Part shown: in pieces, positions 1 to 9,838 of the stretch
How positions within the stretch are numbered: position 1 is the stretch's first letter
How the letters are laid out: the number at the start of each line of letters is the position of its first letter
Assembly (NCBI RefSeq): GCF_002849605.1
Contig: NZ_NPIB01000003.1
Location: forward strand, 62,001-126,000
Origin: Photobacterium carnosum
Lineage (GTDB): Bacteria > Pseudomonadota > Gammaproteobacteria > Enterobacterales > Vibrionaceae
DNA: 64,000 nt
Direction: 5' to 3'
The notes under the pieces: generated by a model
Databases searched by the model: none
What the model saw: the letters and a program-made list of their open reading frames with translations, nothing else
What the model was told of the DNA's origin: nothing
Program-made: the position numbers and the translations under genes

Positions 1-402
1 GTAGTCAAAAACCCGCCGACCGAAAAAGGTAGGAGGGAGGAAGAGACAGTGCTGTTTAAGTTTGCTTCCGACTGAAAGCGGAGCGATTATTCACGCAACG
101 GCGACGCGAGTAAAATGAGAAAAACTAATCCGAAATGATGCTTTTATTTATAATCGTATCGGTATAGAAAAAATGCTTAGAGGTGAATTTAATCACATGC
201 TTTTAATAGAATAATTAATTAACAAAAGAACTTATTATTTAATGGGTTATATTTGTTTATTGGGTGGGTAAATCAATAAATAACAATAAAATCATTAGTG
301 TTGTAATTGAGTTTGAGGTGTCGTGATTTCAGATTTAATACGAAAAAAATTAATGCTGACCAATAAAAAGTTTTCTTTTATATCTGGGTTTATTAAAAGC
401 AT
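1..402. other. No gene recognised at left edge
   Basis: I see no convincing reading frame here. The first 130 bases are richer in G and C than the rest and could be the tail of something that starts outside the window; the remainder is AT-rich. Confidence 0.4.
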
Positions 403-452
403 AAAAAAAGTCACTCTATCAGATATAAATTAATAAACAGATAGAAGTGACT
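403..452 (-). terminator. Rho-independent terminator after ylqF
   Basis: The arms at about 409-420 and 440-452 pair as AGTCACT-TCTATC with a one-base bulge. On the minus strand the stem is followed by seven T residues. It lies 36 bases beyond the ylqF stop codon. Confidence 0.7.
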
Positions 453-487
453 ATTAAAACTTGTGTAAAAAAATATTGTTTTATTAC

Positions 488-1444
488 TTAGCGTTTATTT
501 TTAAGGTAACGCTTACGACGCTCTTCTTTTTTCTTAATCTTTTCTTCTATTTTACGTTCAGATGCAATCGCAACATTGATCAATTCTTCAGTGATCATGT
601 CTGGATGTTCAAGCGTGATGTGACCCAAGGTGCCATTACGTAATTCATTAATCAAAATAACAGAGGCTTTGTGTAAATCAACACGACCACCGCCTTTTAA
701 ACAACCACGCTTACGACCGATCTCTTCGATTAATTCAATTGCAGATTCAGGTAAGTCATCGTCAAGGTTGTAACGTGCTTTGATCAAATCAGGGTAGGCT
801 TTAATCAGGTATTCAATAGCAAAGAAGCCAACATCGATATAATCCATGGCAGTATCTTTAATCGCACCTGTTGCCGCTAAACGAAAACCACTGTGCGGGT
901 TTTCTACTTTTGGCCACAAAATCCCTGGAGTATCAGACAGTAAAATACCATTATCTAAATTAATACGTTGTTGCTGACGAGTAACGGCAGGTTGGTTACC
1001 TGTAATTGCAACAGAACGACCCGCAAGGGCATTGATAATGGTTGATTTACCTACGTTAGGAATCCCCATGATCATCGTACGAATTTTCTTACCCGCATCT
1101 TCACGTTGTGGTGCAAGCTTACGGCAGAGATCCAGAATCTGATTAACTTCGTTCAAGTTTTCTGTCGTAATCGCAATTGCTTTTACACCTTGTTCTTTTT
1201 CGAGGTGATTGATCCATAATTGGGTCATTTCCGGATCAGCTAAATCACGCTTGTTCAGTACTTTAACAACAGGTTTACCATCATTAGTTTCACGGAACGA
1301 CTTGATCAGTGGGTTTTCACTACTAAAAGGAATACGGGCATCTAACACTTCGATGATCACATCGACTTTTGGCATTGCCTCTTCAATTTCTTTACGGGCT
1401 TTATGCATATGCCCCGGGAACCACTGAATTGTTTGACTAGTCAT
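488..1444 (-). CDS. ylqF: Ribosome biogenesis GTPase YlqF/RbgA
   Basis: This is a circularly permuted GTPase that helps assemble the large ribosomal subunit in the cytoplasm. The family's permuted motif order is visible: G4 (NKRDLAD) comes first, then the P-loop G1 (GIPNVGKST) and G3 (DTPGI). The protein begins with the family hallmark QWFPGHMHKA. I chose the ATG at 1444, giving 318 residues. A longer frame back to 1501 adds 19 residues of low-complexity, lysine-rich sequence that the family lacks. The C-terminus is a basic tail (EEKIKKKEERRKRY), common for ribosome-binding proteins. It stands alone with its own terminator and is typical core-genome content flanking the island. Confidence 0.93.
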   Translation of the reverse strand: MTSQTIQWFPGHMHKARKEIEEAMPKVDVIIEVLDARIPFSSENPLIKSFRETNDGKPVVKVLNKRDLADPEMTQLWINHLEKEQGVKAIAITTENLNEVNQILDLCRKLAPQREDAGKKIRTMIMGIPNVGKSTIINALAGRSVAITGNQPAVTRQQQRINLDNGILLSDTPGILWPKVENPHSGFRLAATGAIKDTAMDYIDVGFFAIEYLIKAYPDLIKARYNLDDDLPESAIELIEEIGRKRGCLKGGGRVDLHKASVILINELRNGTLGHITLEHPDMITEELINVAIASERKIEEKIKKKEERRKRYLKNKR

Positions 1445-1895
1445 TTGATTTTTATACTCTTTATTTTTCTTAGTTAGCCTAAATATTATTATCTTGGCCA
1501 CTAAAAATTACTGTAAACGATAGCGGTGGTTTACGTTTGTTATCAACAACACCGATGCTGTGATCGCTTACATACAAATACTTAGCATAGAGTTTACCAT
1601 AACTGCTAGGGGATGCTTGCCCGTTAATGTATTTAGACGTTGCTGAGCTGTAGCATGGTTAGTTATTGTGCGGTGGCTTGGGTTGGTGGATAACGATAAA
1701 TGCCACATGAGATAGGAGGAAAGTAATATTTCTTAATGATGTTTAGACGTTGTATTTTTTTGTTTTATAAAAGTAATCTATCAATATTTAAGTACAAAAT
1801 ATGATGATTATTGTTCATTAAGTTTTTTAATCTGTTATTTAGGTCAAAGAAATTATAAACCTGAGTAGATATGCTTATTCAGATTTTAATTTTGG
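1445..1895. other. Intergenic region between ylqF and the defence island
   Basis: This 451-base AT-rich region should hold the divergent promoters of ylqF and mcrB. No coding potential or clear repeat was recognised. It is the likely left boundary zone of the island, but I could not identify an attachment site. Confidence 0.4.
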
Positions 1896-4553
1896 ATGTA
1901 TATCACAATGGCATTAGACCAGCCCTTGCAGAAAAGCTTCGTAAATAAACATCAGCAGCTATGGAATGACTTCCTTCGTCGTTGGCCTCGTGAAAATCTT
2001 AATCAATTAACGTTAGAACAATATGTATCTGTTAATGACCAAGATACTTTTACTTATTGGTTAGAAACTAAGACGAGGGAATTGGGCTCTATTCAAGGTA
2101 ATACGTCTGCGAAGTTTGGTATTTATAAGCGTAATGGGGATGGAAAAGAGCAGAGTGGTATTGGTCATGGTGATGTTTATACATGGCGTACACGCTACGG
2201 GAATAATGAGTCCGAAGTCTTTAATTATGTAAAAAGTGTATTAATCCAAATATCACAAGCCGCATATGAAGGTAACTTAGCTGAAATCGACAAGATTAAT
2301 TTTGCGCCTTTGATTAAATGGAAGATTGCTTTTCTTTATCAGAACCAAGATAGCCCTGTACTGATCAATACATTTTCTAAGTCGATGTTAGAAGTGCTGA
2401 CAAGTAGTAATAGTAAAACATCATCTCCTTGCATGTATCAGCAATTGATAGCTGAAAAGGGTGAGCTGAATTTATTACAGTTCGGTGCTGAATGTTGGAA
2501 TAAAGCGGCTCAAAAAAGTAAAGATATTCATCAGCAAAGTATCTTAGATAAATTTTCTCATATTGATGCTTTTAATCGAGGCGTTGAACAGTGGTCATCT
2601 GAGACAGTAACCACTTTCTGTGATTTGATTCAGAATGCTTACGATAACAAGCTCGATGTTTTTACTACTGCGATGGATACAGGTGCAATGATCCGTATTG
2701 GTAGAAAAGAGCTAGGCGCATTTCGAGCAGAAGAGGTATTCGCAACCTTTGAGCCAATACTGCATAAAATTAATTATGAACTTCGTTACCAACATCGTGA
2801 TGGGTATGAGTGTTCCACAGTTACCAACGAACTTTATTTACATACTCGTAAATCAAAAAAACTGGCTGAGTTTTCACAACAGTACCCAATAACACGTAAA
2901 CCTTTTTGGCCGGAGAGCTACTTCGATGATAGTGATGCTGATATTACAGATGATGACTACGAAGTGGCTGAACAAGGAGAGATCTATACGATGACGCAAT
3001 TATCACCATTAAATCAAATTCTTTATGGCCCTCCAGGTACAGGTAAAACTTTTCATACTATGGATGCGGCAGTTAAAGCTGCTGAGCCTTATTTTAAGTG
3101 GGCTAATCGTGATCAGTTAAAAGCTGAGTACGAGCGATTAGTTAAAGAGAAACGTGTCCGCTTTGTGACTTTCCACCAAAGTTACGGTTATGAAGAGTTT
3201 GTTGAGGGCGTAAAAGCTGAGACTGTTGACGGAGAAATTAATTACAAGATTGAATCTGGTGTATTTAAAAAAGCAGTTGAAAGTGCACGTGCGAAGCGTG
3301 TCAGCCAGTTGGATTTATCGTCTCACTATGATTTATCCAAACGTAAAATTTGGAAGATGTCATTAGGTAATACGCAAACTGATGAAGGTGAAATGGTATT
3401 TAATGAGTGCATTGAAAATAATTACCTTCTTTTAGGCTATGGTGGAAATATTAATTTTGAAGGTTGTAATTCAACATCAAAAATTAAAGAAAAGTTTATT
3501 GAAGCGGGTTATCAATTGAAACCTCAAGATTACAACGTAACGTCAGTAAATACCTTAGTTAATAAGATGTCAGTGGGCGATATTGTTATCATTTCAGATG
3601 GGAATCATAAGTTTAAAGCGATTGCTGAAATTACTTCTAATTACTCATTTATTGATGATGATAGAGATTGGTACTTCCAAAAGAGAGATGTAAAGTGGTT
3701 AATGATTTTTGATGAAGCTCGTCCAGTTGATGAATTATTCTCATCGTCGCTTTCTCAAATGACGCTATATAATCTAAAAGATTCTGTGATCTCACGGGAG
3801 AAATTGTCTCACCTTTTAAATGAGTCCAAGCAAGAGTTAGAAGAAATTAAGAACTATGTGTTAGTTATTGATGAAATAAACCGCGGTAATATATCTAAGA
3901 TTTTCGGCGAATTGATTACTCTAATTGAGCCATCTAAACGTAAAGGGGCAGAGGAAGCGTTAGAAGTTACGTTGCCATACTCAGGTGATGTATTCTCGGT
4001 ACCCGATAACTTATACATTATCGGTACCATGAATACGGCTGACCGCTCTTTGGCGCTAATGGATACGGCACTGCGTCGTCGTTTTGATTTTGTTGAAATG
4101 ATGCCAAAGCCTGAGTTATTCGAGAATAGAAAAATTAAAAATATCGATTTGACTCAACTATTAACCATACTCAATAAACGTATTGAAGTGCTTTATGATC
4201 GCGAGCATACCCTTGGTCATGCCTTTTTATTTCCTGTGTACAATGAGCAAGACGAAGATAATGCCTTTGGACTGCTAAAAGCTGCATTTAAAAACAAAAT
4301 TATTCCATTGTTAGAAGAGTACTTCTTTGATGACTGGAACAAGATCCGTCTTGTACTGGGGGATAATCAAAAAGAAGAAGCGTTATGTTTTGTGACCAAA
4401 CAAGAAGATAGCTATGAATCTTTATTTGGTGCTGATCACGGGCTTAATACATATGAAGATACAAAAGTAACTTTCCAGCTTGCGTCTTTTTGTGGTGATG
4501 ATTCTGTATGGGATCAACCTGAAGCTTATATTGCCATTTATACCAAGGGCTAA
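1896..4553 (+). CDS. mcrB: McrB-like AAA+ GTPase of a type IV restriction system, with internal extra domain
   Basis: McrB is the motor and recognition subunit of McrBC, which cleaves DNA carrying modified cytosine. Seen directly: an N-terminal region of about 370 residues, Walker A GPPGTGKT at residues 378-385, Walker B as VIDEINRGN near 655, and sensor/arginine-finger sequence GTMNTADRSLALMDTALRRR near 705. The spacing from Walker A to Walker B is unusually long because about 150 residues (roughly 485-640, for example GVFKKAV then SLGNTQTDEGE then VGDIVIISDG) are inserted. The insert has the look of a PUA/EVE-type module that could read modified bases. At 885 residues it is far longer than E. 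coli McrB. mcrC follows after 9 bases. The start may instead be the ATG at 1908; neither has a strong ribosome binding site. Confidence 0.88.
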   Translation: MYITMALDQPLQKSFVNKHQQLWNDFLRRWPRENLNQLTLEQYVSVNDQDTFTYWLETKTRELGSIQGNTSAKFGIYKRNGDGKEQSGIGHGDVYTWRTRYGNNESEVFNYVKSVLIQISQAAYEGNLAEIDKINFAPLIKWKIAFLYQNQDSPVLINTFSKSMLEVLTSSNSKTSSPCMYQQLIAEKGELNLLQFGAECWNKAAQKSKDIHQQSILDKFSHIDAFNRGVEQWSSETVTTFCDLIQNAYDNKLDVFTTAMDTGAMIRIGRKELGAFRAEEVFATFEPILHKINYELRYQHRDGYECSTVTNELYLHTRKSKKLAEFSQQYPITRKPFWPESYFDDSDADITDDDYEVAEQGEIYTMTQLSPLNQILYGPPGTGKTFHTMDAAVKAAEPYFKWANRDQLKAEYERLVKEKRVRFVTFHQSYGYEEFVEGVKAETVDGEINYKIESGVFKKAVESARAKRVSQLDLSSHYDLSKRKIWKMSLGNTQTDEGEMVFNECIENNYLLLGYGGNINFEGCNSTSKIKEKFIEAGYQLKPQDYNVTSVNTLVNKMSVGDIVIISDGNHKFKAIAEITSNYSFIDDDRDWYFQKRDVKWLMIFDEARPVDELFSSSLSQMTLYNLKDSVISREKLSHLLNESKQELEEIKNYVLVIDEINRGNISKIFGELITLIEPSKRKGAEEALEVTLPYSGDVFSVPDNLYIIGTMNTADRSLALMDTALRRRFDFVEMMPKPELFENRKIKNIDLTQLLTILNKRIEVLYDREHTLGHAFLFPVYNEQDEDNAFGLLKAAFKNKIIPLLEEYFFDDWNKIRLVLGDNQKEEALCFVTKQEDSYESLFGADHGLNTYEDTKVTFQLASFCGDDSVWDQPEAYIAIYTKG

Positions 4554-4562
4554 TGGTTGAGC

Positions 4563-5909
4563 ATGAAAGTGAAAAACATCGTTACGTTATTTGAGTTTGG
4601 CTATATTACCAACGATCGTAAAGCGAACGAACATGATCATATTCAGGTTATTTCAGATAACGCTTACTTGTACTTCAAAGGTATGTGCTTAAGTGATGAG
4701 CGGGAGCGTAACTTACTTAAACTAAAAAGCGTTTATGGTATGGAAGTGCTACAAGTACAAAACTATGCAGGGGTATTATTTACCCCTGACGGTACGCAAC
4801 TTGAGATCTTACCTAAAATTGGTAAAAACCAATCAGCGAGTCAAAAAGCTGCAGAGGATGCTCGTCAGTCGTTATTGATCATGTTAAAGACGTTAAAAGG
4901 TTTTCAGCATATTCAAACCTCTAACGCTAATATTGTCAGTCGTAAAATGCCACTGCTTGAAGTGTTCATTAGTCAGTTTTTAGAGTCGGTTAAAGTCCTT
5001 ATTAAACGTGGTTTACGTAGTGATTATGTGCGTCAGGAGAATAACCTTGCCTTTTTAAAAGGTAAGCTCAATGTTGGTAAGCAACTTCGTCATAATGTGA
5101 TTAATAAGCATAAATTCTACTGTGAATATGATGAGTTTTTGTTAGATCGCCCAGCAAATCGATTAATTCATGCCGCACTAGCGAAAGTGAATGACGTTGT
5201 GCGAAGTGCAGTAAATCAAAAGCTATTACAAGAGTTGATGTTCGTCTTTCTTGATATACCAGTCAGTCATAATCATAAGCATGATTTCTCGCTGGTGGCG
5301 CTAGGTAGGGGAATGAACCATTATGAATTGCCGTTAGCGTGGGCGAAGTTAATTTTAGATGGGTTGTCACCGCAAACGATGAAAGGTGATCATCATGCTG
5401 CTTCATTATTGTTTCCAATGGAGCGTGTATTTGAGGACTATGTTGCTCAATCACTCAGTAAAACTTTGAAGCAAACTCATCGTTTGAAAGCACAGATACA
5501 GAGTAAGAGTTTAGTTACCCACAATGGTTCAAGCTGGTTCAAGCTTAAGCCCGATATGGTAATTGAGCATAATAGTAAAGTTGTGACTGTATTAGATACT
5601 AAGTGGAAATTACTCGATTTAGCAAAAGCCAATGGCACTGATAAATATGGCTTATCACAAAGTGATTTTTATCAGATGTTGGCATACGGTCATCACTACT
5701 TTGATACTGAAATAGAAAATCCAGAAATGTTCTTGGTATATCCCTCTCATTCAGGTTTTCAGCAAGCTATACCACATAGCTTTGATTTTCCGATTCAAGG
5801 TGAGAAAACCTTAAAGCTGTGGGTCGTTCCATTTGTTATTAGTGATAAAGATGATGAGAAAGGGATTCAGTGGCCGAAGAAAGCAAAAATACCAGCAAAG
5901 TTTTATTAA
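4563..5909 (+). CDS. mcrC: McrC-like nuclease subunit
   Basis: McrC binds the McrB ring, stimulates its GTP hydrolysis and carries the nuclease. The C-terminal half has a PD-(D/E)xK core: KPDMVI followed by VLDTKWK at about residues 335-355, with the conserved lysine present. The N-terminal half (FEFGYI, then TPDGTQLEILPKIGK) fits the McrC interaction domain. I chose the ATG at 4563; an in-frame TTG at 4557 is the only earlier option. It starts 9 bases after the mcrB stop, so the two form an operon. Length (448 residues) is somewhat above E. coli McrC. No frameshift or lost motif was seen, so the system looks intact. Confidence 0.9.
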   Translation: MKVKNIVTLFEFGYITNDRKANEHDHIQVISDNAYLYFKGMCLSDERERNLLKLKSVYGMEVLQVQNYAGVLFTPDGTQLEILPKIGKNQSASQKAAEDARQSLLIMLKTLKGFQHIQTSNANIVSRKMPLLEVFISQFLESVKVLIKRGLRSDYVRQENNLAFLKGKLNVGKQLRHNVINKHKFYCEYDEFLLDRPANRLIHAALAKVNDVVRSAVNQKLLQELMFVFLDIPVSHNHKHDFSLVALGRGMNHYELPLAWAKLILDGLSPQTMKGDHHAASLLFPMERVFEDYVAQSLSKTLKQTHRLKAQIQSKSLVTHNGSSWFKLKPDMVIEHNSKVVTVLDTKWKLLDLAKANGTDKYGLSQSDFYQMLAYGHHYFDTEIENPEMFLVYPSHSGFQQAIPHSFDFPIQGEKTLKLWVVPFVISDKDDEKGIQWPKKAKIPAKFY

Positions 5910-5928
5910 AAGTATCTTTTTCTTTTTC

Positions 5929-6075
5929 ATGGAATGCCACAATACCGCTATAGCTCCGAATTCTTTTCAGTTTATATTTCCTAAAACAATACCATTAGGT
6001 GTCAGAGATGTGACTTGGATAGAGAGTGATATTAAGCTATGGATAACAGAGAAAGTGGCGGAAAGAACTACATAA
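5929..6075 (+). pseudogene. C-terminal remnant of an AlpA-family prophage/island regulator
   Basis: The frame encodes FPKTIPLGVRDVTWIESD then IKLWITEKVAERT, which matches the second half of AlpA-family winged-helix regulators (pattern FPxxIxLGxRxVxWxExEVxxWI). The first half, with the helix-turn-helix that reads LxEVxxxTGLSRSTIYR in the family, is absent. Upstream sequence in this frame belongs to the mcrC tail region. AlpA proteins act as excisionase-like activators in P4-type islands, so this is a fossil of the mobile element whose integrase remnant lies at 9839. Recognition is by pattern only and the piece is short. Confidence 0.55.
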
Positions 6076-6412
6076 TAGAATGTAGTGCAGATAAAACGAG
6101 TCGTAACTAATGTTTTTGTTGAATTTAAATGGCAAGTGATTTGAGTTACGGTATTATGCAACTGTATTTTTATAAGATTATCAATAGAACAAGTCTTTCA
6201 CAGATTAGAACTGTCTAATGGACGAAAAAGTACGTCATTAGCTAGTTACTAAATATTCATATATCTAATTTTAACTCATTGTTTAACAGAAAGATTAAGA
6301 CAGTTTATTATATTACTACATTTTTGACTATCCATAAGTTTGTATATGCGGATACTAGAGTTAGTTAAATATAAAAGAATAATTACATTATTTATTAATA
6401 GGTTATGATGAG
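6076..6412. other. Intergenic region upstream of the helicase gene
   Basis: These 337 bases are very AT-rich with no convincing frame. They probably contain the helicase promoter and debris from the element that left the AlpA remnant. Confidence 0.35.
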
Positions 6413-9400
6413 ATGATTGACAAAGAACAGGCGATAAAAGTTTTAGGTGCTTGGCATCGAGTTGAATTTTTTCAAACTTATTCATTACCTGATAAGAAAG
6501 ATGAAGAGCTTATACCTATAGATATTAGTTTTAATGAAATAAAAAGATGTGGTGATACGTTATTACCATGGTTAAATGTTTATACTCAACGTCAACTAGG
6601 ATTAGATCCTTCAAAAGAGACAACATATACACTTTATCTTGGTTTGTTTGATAAAGCTGTTTTATCTCGTGTTGCGGAAAAATGTTATAGTTTATCTCAT
6701 TATAATCATAACATCATGGATGAAGAAATTGAACAACGATTAGATAGTGAGGGTGATAGTTGTTTTGCTAAGTTGAGACTCAATGAGTTTGGTAAACCTG
6801 ATTGGCATTCTTTTTCAATTAGTACATTACCATGGGCTTTGGGACATTTACTAAATAATTCAATAGACAAAGTTACGCTATCTAATTTTGATGGTCATAG
6901 TGTAATGTTGATGGAAGCATTTGATCGAATCTCTATAGGAAATCAAGAAAACAATATACTTAATTCTGAGATTATTGCTGCGTTGGTTAAACAAATCTAT
7001 AGTTGGGCTGGATTAAAATTTAACGATCTTTCACTTTCGACTGAAGAAGATATCTTCTGCTTTAGGCTTGCATATTATCAAAGAGAGCGGAAACAATTAG
7101 GAAGTATAATTAAAGATTTGCATGATGAAAATGAGGATGAAACCGCTAAACTTGATGAAACTAAGTTACCGATTTTAAATAGTTTTTATATTCGTGATCT
7201 TGAAAATGCAATTAATAGTGTTAAAGCTGGAACGGCAAGCAAAGGCTTATTGCAATACTTAAGTAGTCCTGGTAAACGTCATACTGATTTATATAGCGAT
7301 AAAGCCATTTCTCTTATTGCGAAAAATTTGCACCCCATAAATACTCCACAAGGACGTTGGCCTAGTGATCCTCAATATAATATGTCACTTATGCAACAAT
7401 TCGCTGTTAATACGGCTTATAAAGAATTATCAGCAGGAGGTATAATTTCAGTTAATGGTCCTCCAGGAACGGGGAAAACCACCTTACTTAGAGATGTAAT
7501 TGCTCAAAATATTGTAGAGCGGGCTAAGGTATTAGCATGCTTGAATAAAGCTAGTGAAGGTATTGATAAAGATGGATTTTTAATTGAATCACTTTCAGGT
7601 TATGAGATGGTTGTTGCGTCATCAAATAATGCAGCAGTAGAAAATATTTCTAAAGAACTACCGCAAAAAGACTCTTTATGGGATGGATATACTGATTGTG
7701 AATATTTAAAATCAGTAGCAAATCAATTGAATGCAAAAAAATATAAAGAAAAGCTTCTTCCAATAAAAGAAGAAAAAAAACAATGCTGGGGTACTATATC
7801 TGCAGTAATGGGAGCAAAAAAGAAAAGAGATGACTTTTCTAATCGATTTTTTTTCCATAAACATTTTGGTAATGACGTACCTAAAGATAGAGCAGAAGAA
7901 ATAAATTTTCTACCTATTTGGCAACAATTTTCAAATGTTAAAAGTATTTCTTTTTATGAGGCAAAGAAGGATTTTTTATCCTCAATTCAAGATTTTGATA
8001 ATATAAACTCTATTTATATTCAATTTGATAATCTACGTACGAATTTCTGTGCTGAAAAATATGAACAAAAGATACTTATTCTTAAGAAAAACATTATTAG
8101 TGATGATCAAAAAATAGATCTAGCAAATTTAGATTTAAAAGATACATGTACTTCTATTAATGTTTTTAATAAGAAGGAAAAAATTTCAGAATTAGCTCTG
8201 GATAAATTAAAATTGTACCCACCAGGATTTTTATCAAAATTATTTAATACGAAGAAAAATAAACTATACACATCTAATTTACATCAAAAAATATCATCTC
8301 TGGAATTAATAAAAAAAGAATTGTTAATTGCTGATTCACATTCAGAAGAGCTGAATCATTACTTATTGAGACTTAAAAAAAAGCGACAAGTTTCGTTGAG
8401 TAAAATTGTTGAGATTACAGCTGAAAAAGCATCAAAAGAACAAGAACTTTCATTATTAGCAGAGGCTATGGGAGAATGTATATTACCTGATGCTACAGCT
8501 ATGATAAGTGATGCTAAATTGCAGCAAAATGCTTATTGGCAAGATAAGAATATTAATGACTTGCGATCTAAAGTCTTCATTTCTGCTCTTAAGTTACATC
8601 AAGCATGGTTATATGAGGTTAGAACGATTGCATCTTTTAAATCAAAAATGTTTCAATTAGTAGATTGTTTAAAAGCAACGAAAGATGGGCTTAATGATGA
8701 AAAATTATGGCAAATTATTTTTATGTTTGTTCCTGTAATTTCAACAACATTTGCTTCATTAGGTCGAATGTTTTCAAAACTTAATGATAATTCAATTGGT
8801 TGGTTGATGATAGATGAGGCTGGGCAAGCAGTACCTCAAGCAGCTATTGGCGGTTTATTACGAGCGAAAAGAACGATTGTTGTTGGTGATCCTCTACAGA
8901 TTGAACCTGTTTTTACCTCTTCTCCTGCTTTAGTTGATTTTGTTATGGAGTCAGTATTGGGTAGCGATAAAGATAAGTGGAGTCCTGCATCTTGGTCTGT
9001 ACAAGAGCTTGCAGATAGAGTAAATCCATATGGATGTATGTTAAAAGTACAAGATGAAGAAAAATGGATAGGTATTCCGTTATGGGTACACCGTCGTTGT
9101 ATAAATCCAATGTTTGATATAGCAAATAAGATCGCTTATGAAGAACGAATGATTCATGGTAATTACAAATCTAATAAAGATGTTCCTGTTGTTCAGCACC
9201 CTCAACTTAAACTTAATCGATGGGTCGAAGTGACGGGAAATTGTACTTATAAGCAATATAGTAAACAGCTTGGAGAGAAAGTTTTAGAGTTATTGATTGA
9301 TATTGTTGATAACGGTGGGGTACTTAAAAATGTTTATATCATTTCACCGTTTAAAGCGGTTAAAAGTGAGCTGAAAAACTTTATTCGACAAAATGGTAAA

Positions 9401-9691
9401 GAATTAGAAAAAGATAAAAATCTAAATTCATTTTTAAAAAATAATGTGGGAACAGTTCATACATTTCAAGGAAAAGAAAGTGATACTGTTATACTTGCAT
9501 TAGGGTGTGATAGAAATAATCAAGGTGGGGCTATTTGGGCATCATCGAAACCAAATCTTCTCAATGTAGCTCTTACACGAGCTAAGAAAAATGTATTTGT
9601 TGTTGGAGATTCTTTCATTTGGGCCGATAAACAGTTTTTTTCTGATTGTTTTTCTAGTTTATCTATTAAGGAAGATATTAAAGAAAACTGA
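6413..9691 (+). CDS. UPF1-like superfamily 1 helicase, candidate defence protein
   Basis: This 1092-residue protein has a full SF1 helicase core. Walker A (GPPGTGKTTLLRD) is at about residue 349, Walker B (MIDEAGQAVPQA) near 799, motif III (VVGDPLQIEP) near 825, and motifs V and VI (VGTVHTFQGKESD and NVALTRAKKNVFVVGD) at about 1010-1060. About 450 residues separate Walker A from Walker B. Much of that is charged, probably coiled-coil sequence, as in the UPF1/Dna2-like AAA_11/AAA_12 helicases common in bacterial defence islands. The N-terminal 340 residues are not recognised and I see no fused nuclease, kinase or phospholipase motif. Base composition is visibly more AT-rich than in mcrBC, which suggests separate acquisition. 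It has no co-oriented partner, so its substrate is unknown. Confidence 0.8.
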   Translation: MIDKEQAIKVLGAWHRVEFFQTYSLPDKKDEELIPIDISFNEIKRCGDTLLPWLNVYTQRQLGLDPSKETTYTLYLGLFDKAVLSRVAEKCYSLSHYNHNIMDEEIEQRLDSEGDSCFAKLRLNEFGKPDWHSFSISTLPWALGHLLNNSIDKVTLSNFDGHSVMLMEAFDRISIGNQENNILNSEIIAALVKQIYSWAGLKFNDLSLSTEEDIFCFRLAYYQRERKQLGSIIKDLHDENEDETAKLDETKLPILNSFYIRDLENAINSVKAGTASKGLLQYLSSPGKRHTDLYSDKAISLIAKNLHPINTPQGRWPSDPQYNMSLMQQFAVNTAYKELSAGGIISVNGPPGTGKTTLLRDVIAQNIVERAKVLACLNKASEGIDKDGFLIESLSGYEMVVASSNNAAVENISKELPQKDSLWDGYTDCEYLKSVANQLNAKKYKEKLLPIKEEKKQCWGTISAVMGAKKKRDDFSNRFFFHKHFGNDVPKDRAEEINFLPIWQQFSNVKSISFYEAKKDFLSSIQDFDNINSIYIQFDNLRTNFCAEKYEQKILILKKNIISDDQKIDLANLDLKDTCTSINVFNKKEKISELALDKLKLYPPGFLSKLFNTKKNKLYTSNLHQKISSLELIKKELLIADSHSEELNHYLLRLKKKRQVSLSKIVEITAEKASKEQELSLLAEAMGECILPDATAMISDAKLQQNAYWQDKNINDLRSKVFISALKLHQAWLYEVRTIASFKSKMFQLVDCLKATKDGLNDEKLWQIIFMFVPVISTTFASLGRMFSKLNDNSIGWLMIDEAGQAVPQAAIGGLLRAKRTIVVGDPLQIEPVFTSSPALVDFVMESVLGSDKDKWSPASWSVQELADRVNPYGCMLKVQDEEKWIGIPLWVHRRCINPMFDIANKIAYEERMIHGNYKSNKDVPVVQHPQLKLNRWVEVTGNCTYKQYSKQLGEKVLELLIDIVDNGGVLKNVYIISPFKAVKSELKNFIRQNGKELEKDKNLNSFLKNNVGTVHTFQGKESDTVILALGCDRNNQGGAIWASSKPNLLNVALTRAKKNVFVVGDSFIWADKQFFSDCFSSLSIKEDIKEN

Positions 9692-9803
9692 TACAAGTTT
9701 AACTCTTAATGTATTTTGTAAAAGTATGAATAATTATTAAGTATATTTGGAGTTACAATGTAATAGATACTACTAATAATCATTTGGTTATTTTTCATAG
9801 TAT

Positions 9804-9829
9804 AAGAGGTGCTTTACTAGACCTCTTTT
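9804..9829. terminator. Hairpin between helicase gene and integrase remnant
   Basis: AAGAGGT at 9804-9810 pairs with ACCTCTT at 9821-9827, and T residues follow on the plus strand. It can end transcription of the helicase gene and lies just beyond the integrase stop. Confidence 0.65.
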
Positions 9830-9838
9830 CTACTTATA

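Noticed and set aside
1442..1501. 19-residue N-terminal extension of YlqF
   Set aside because: Lys- and Ile-rich sequence not found in the family; the internal ATG at 1444 fits the conserved start.
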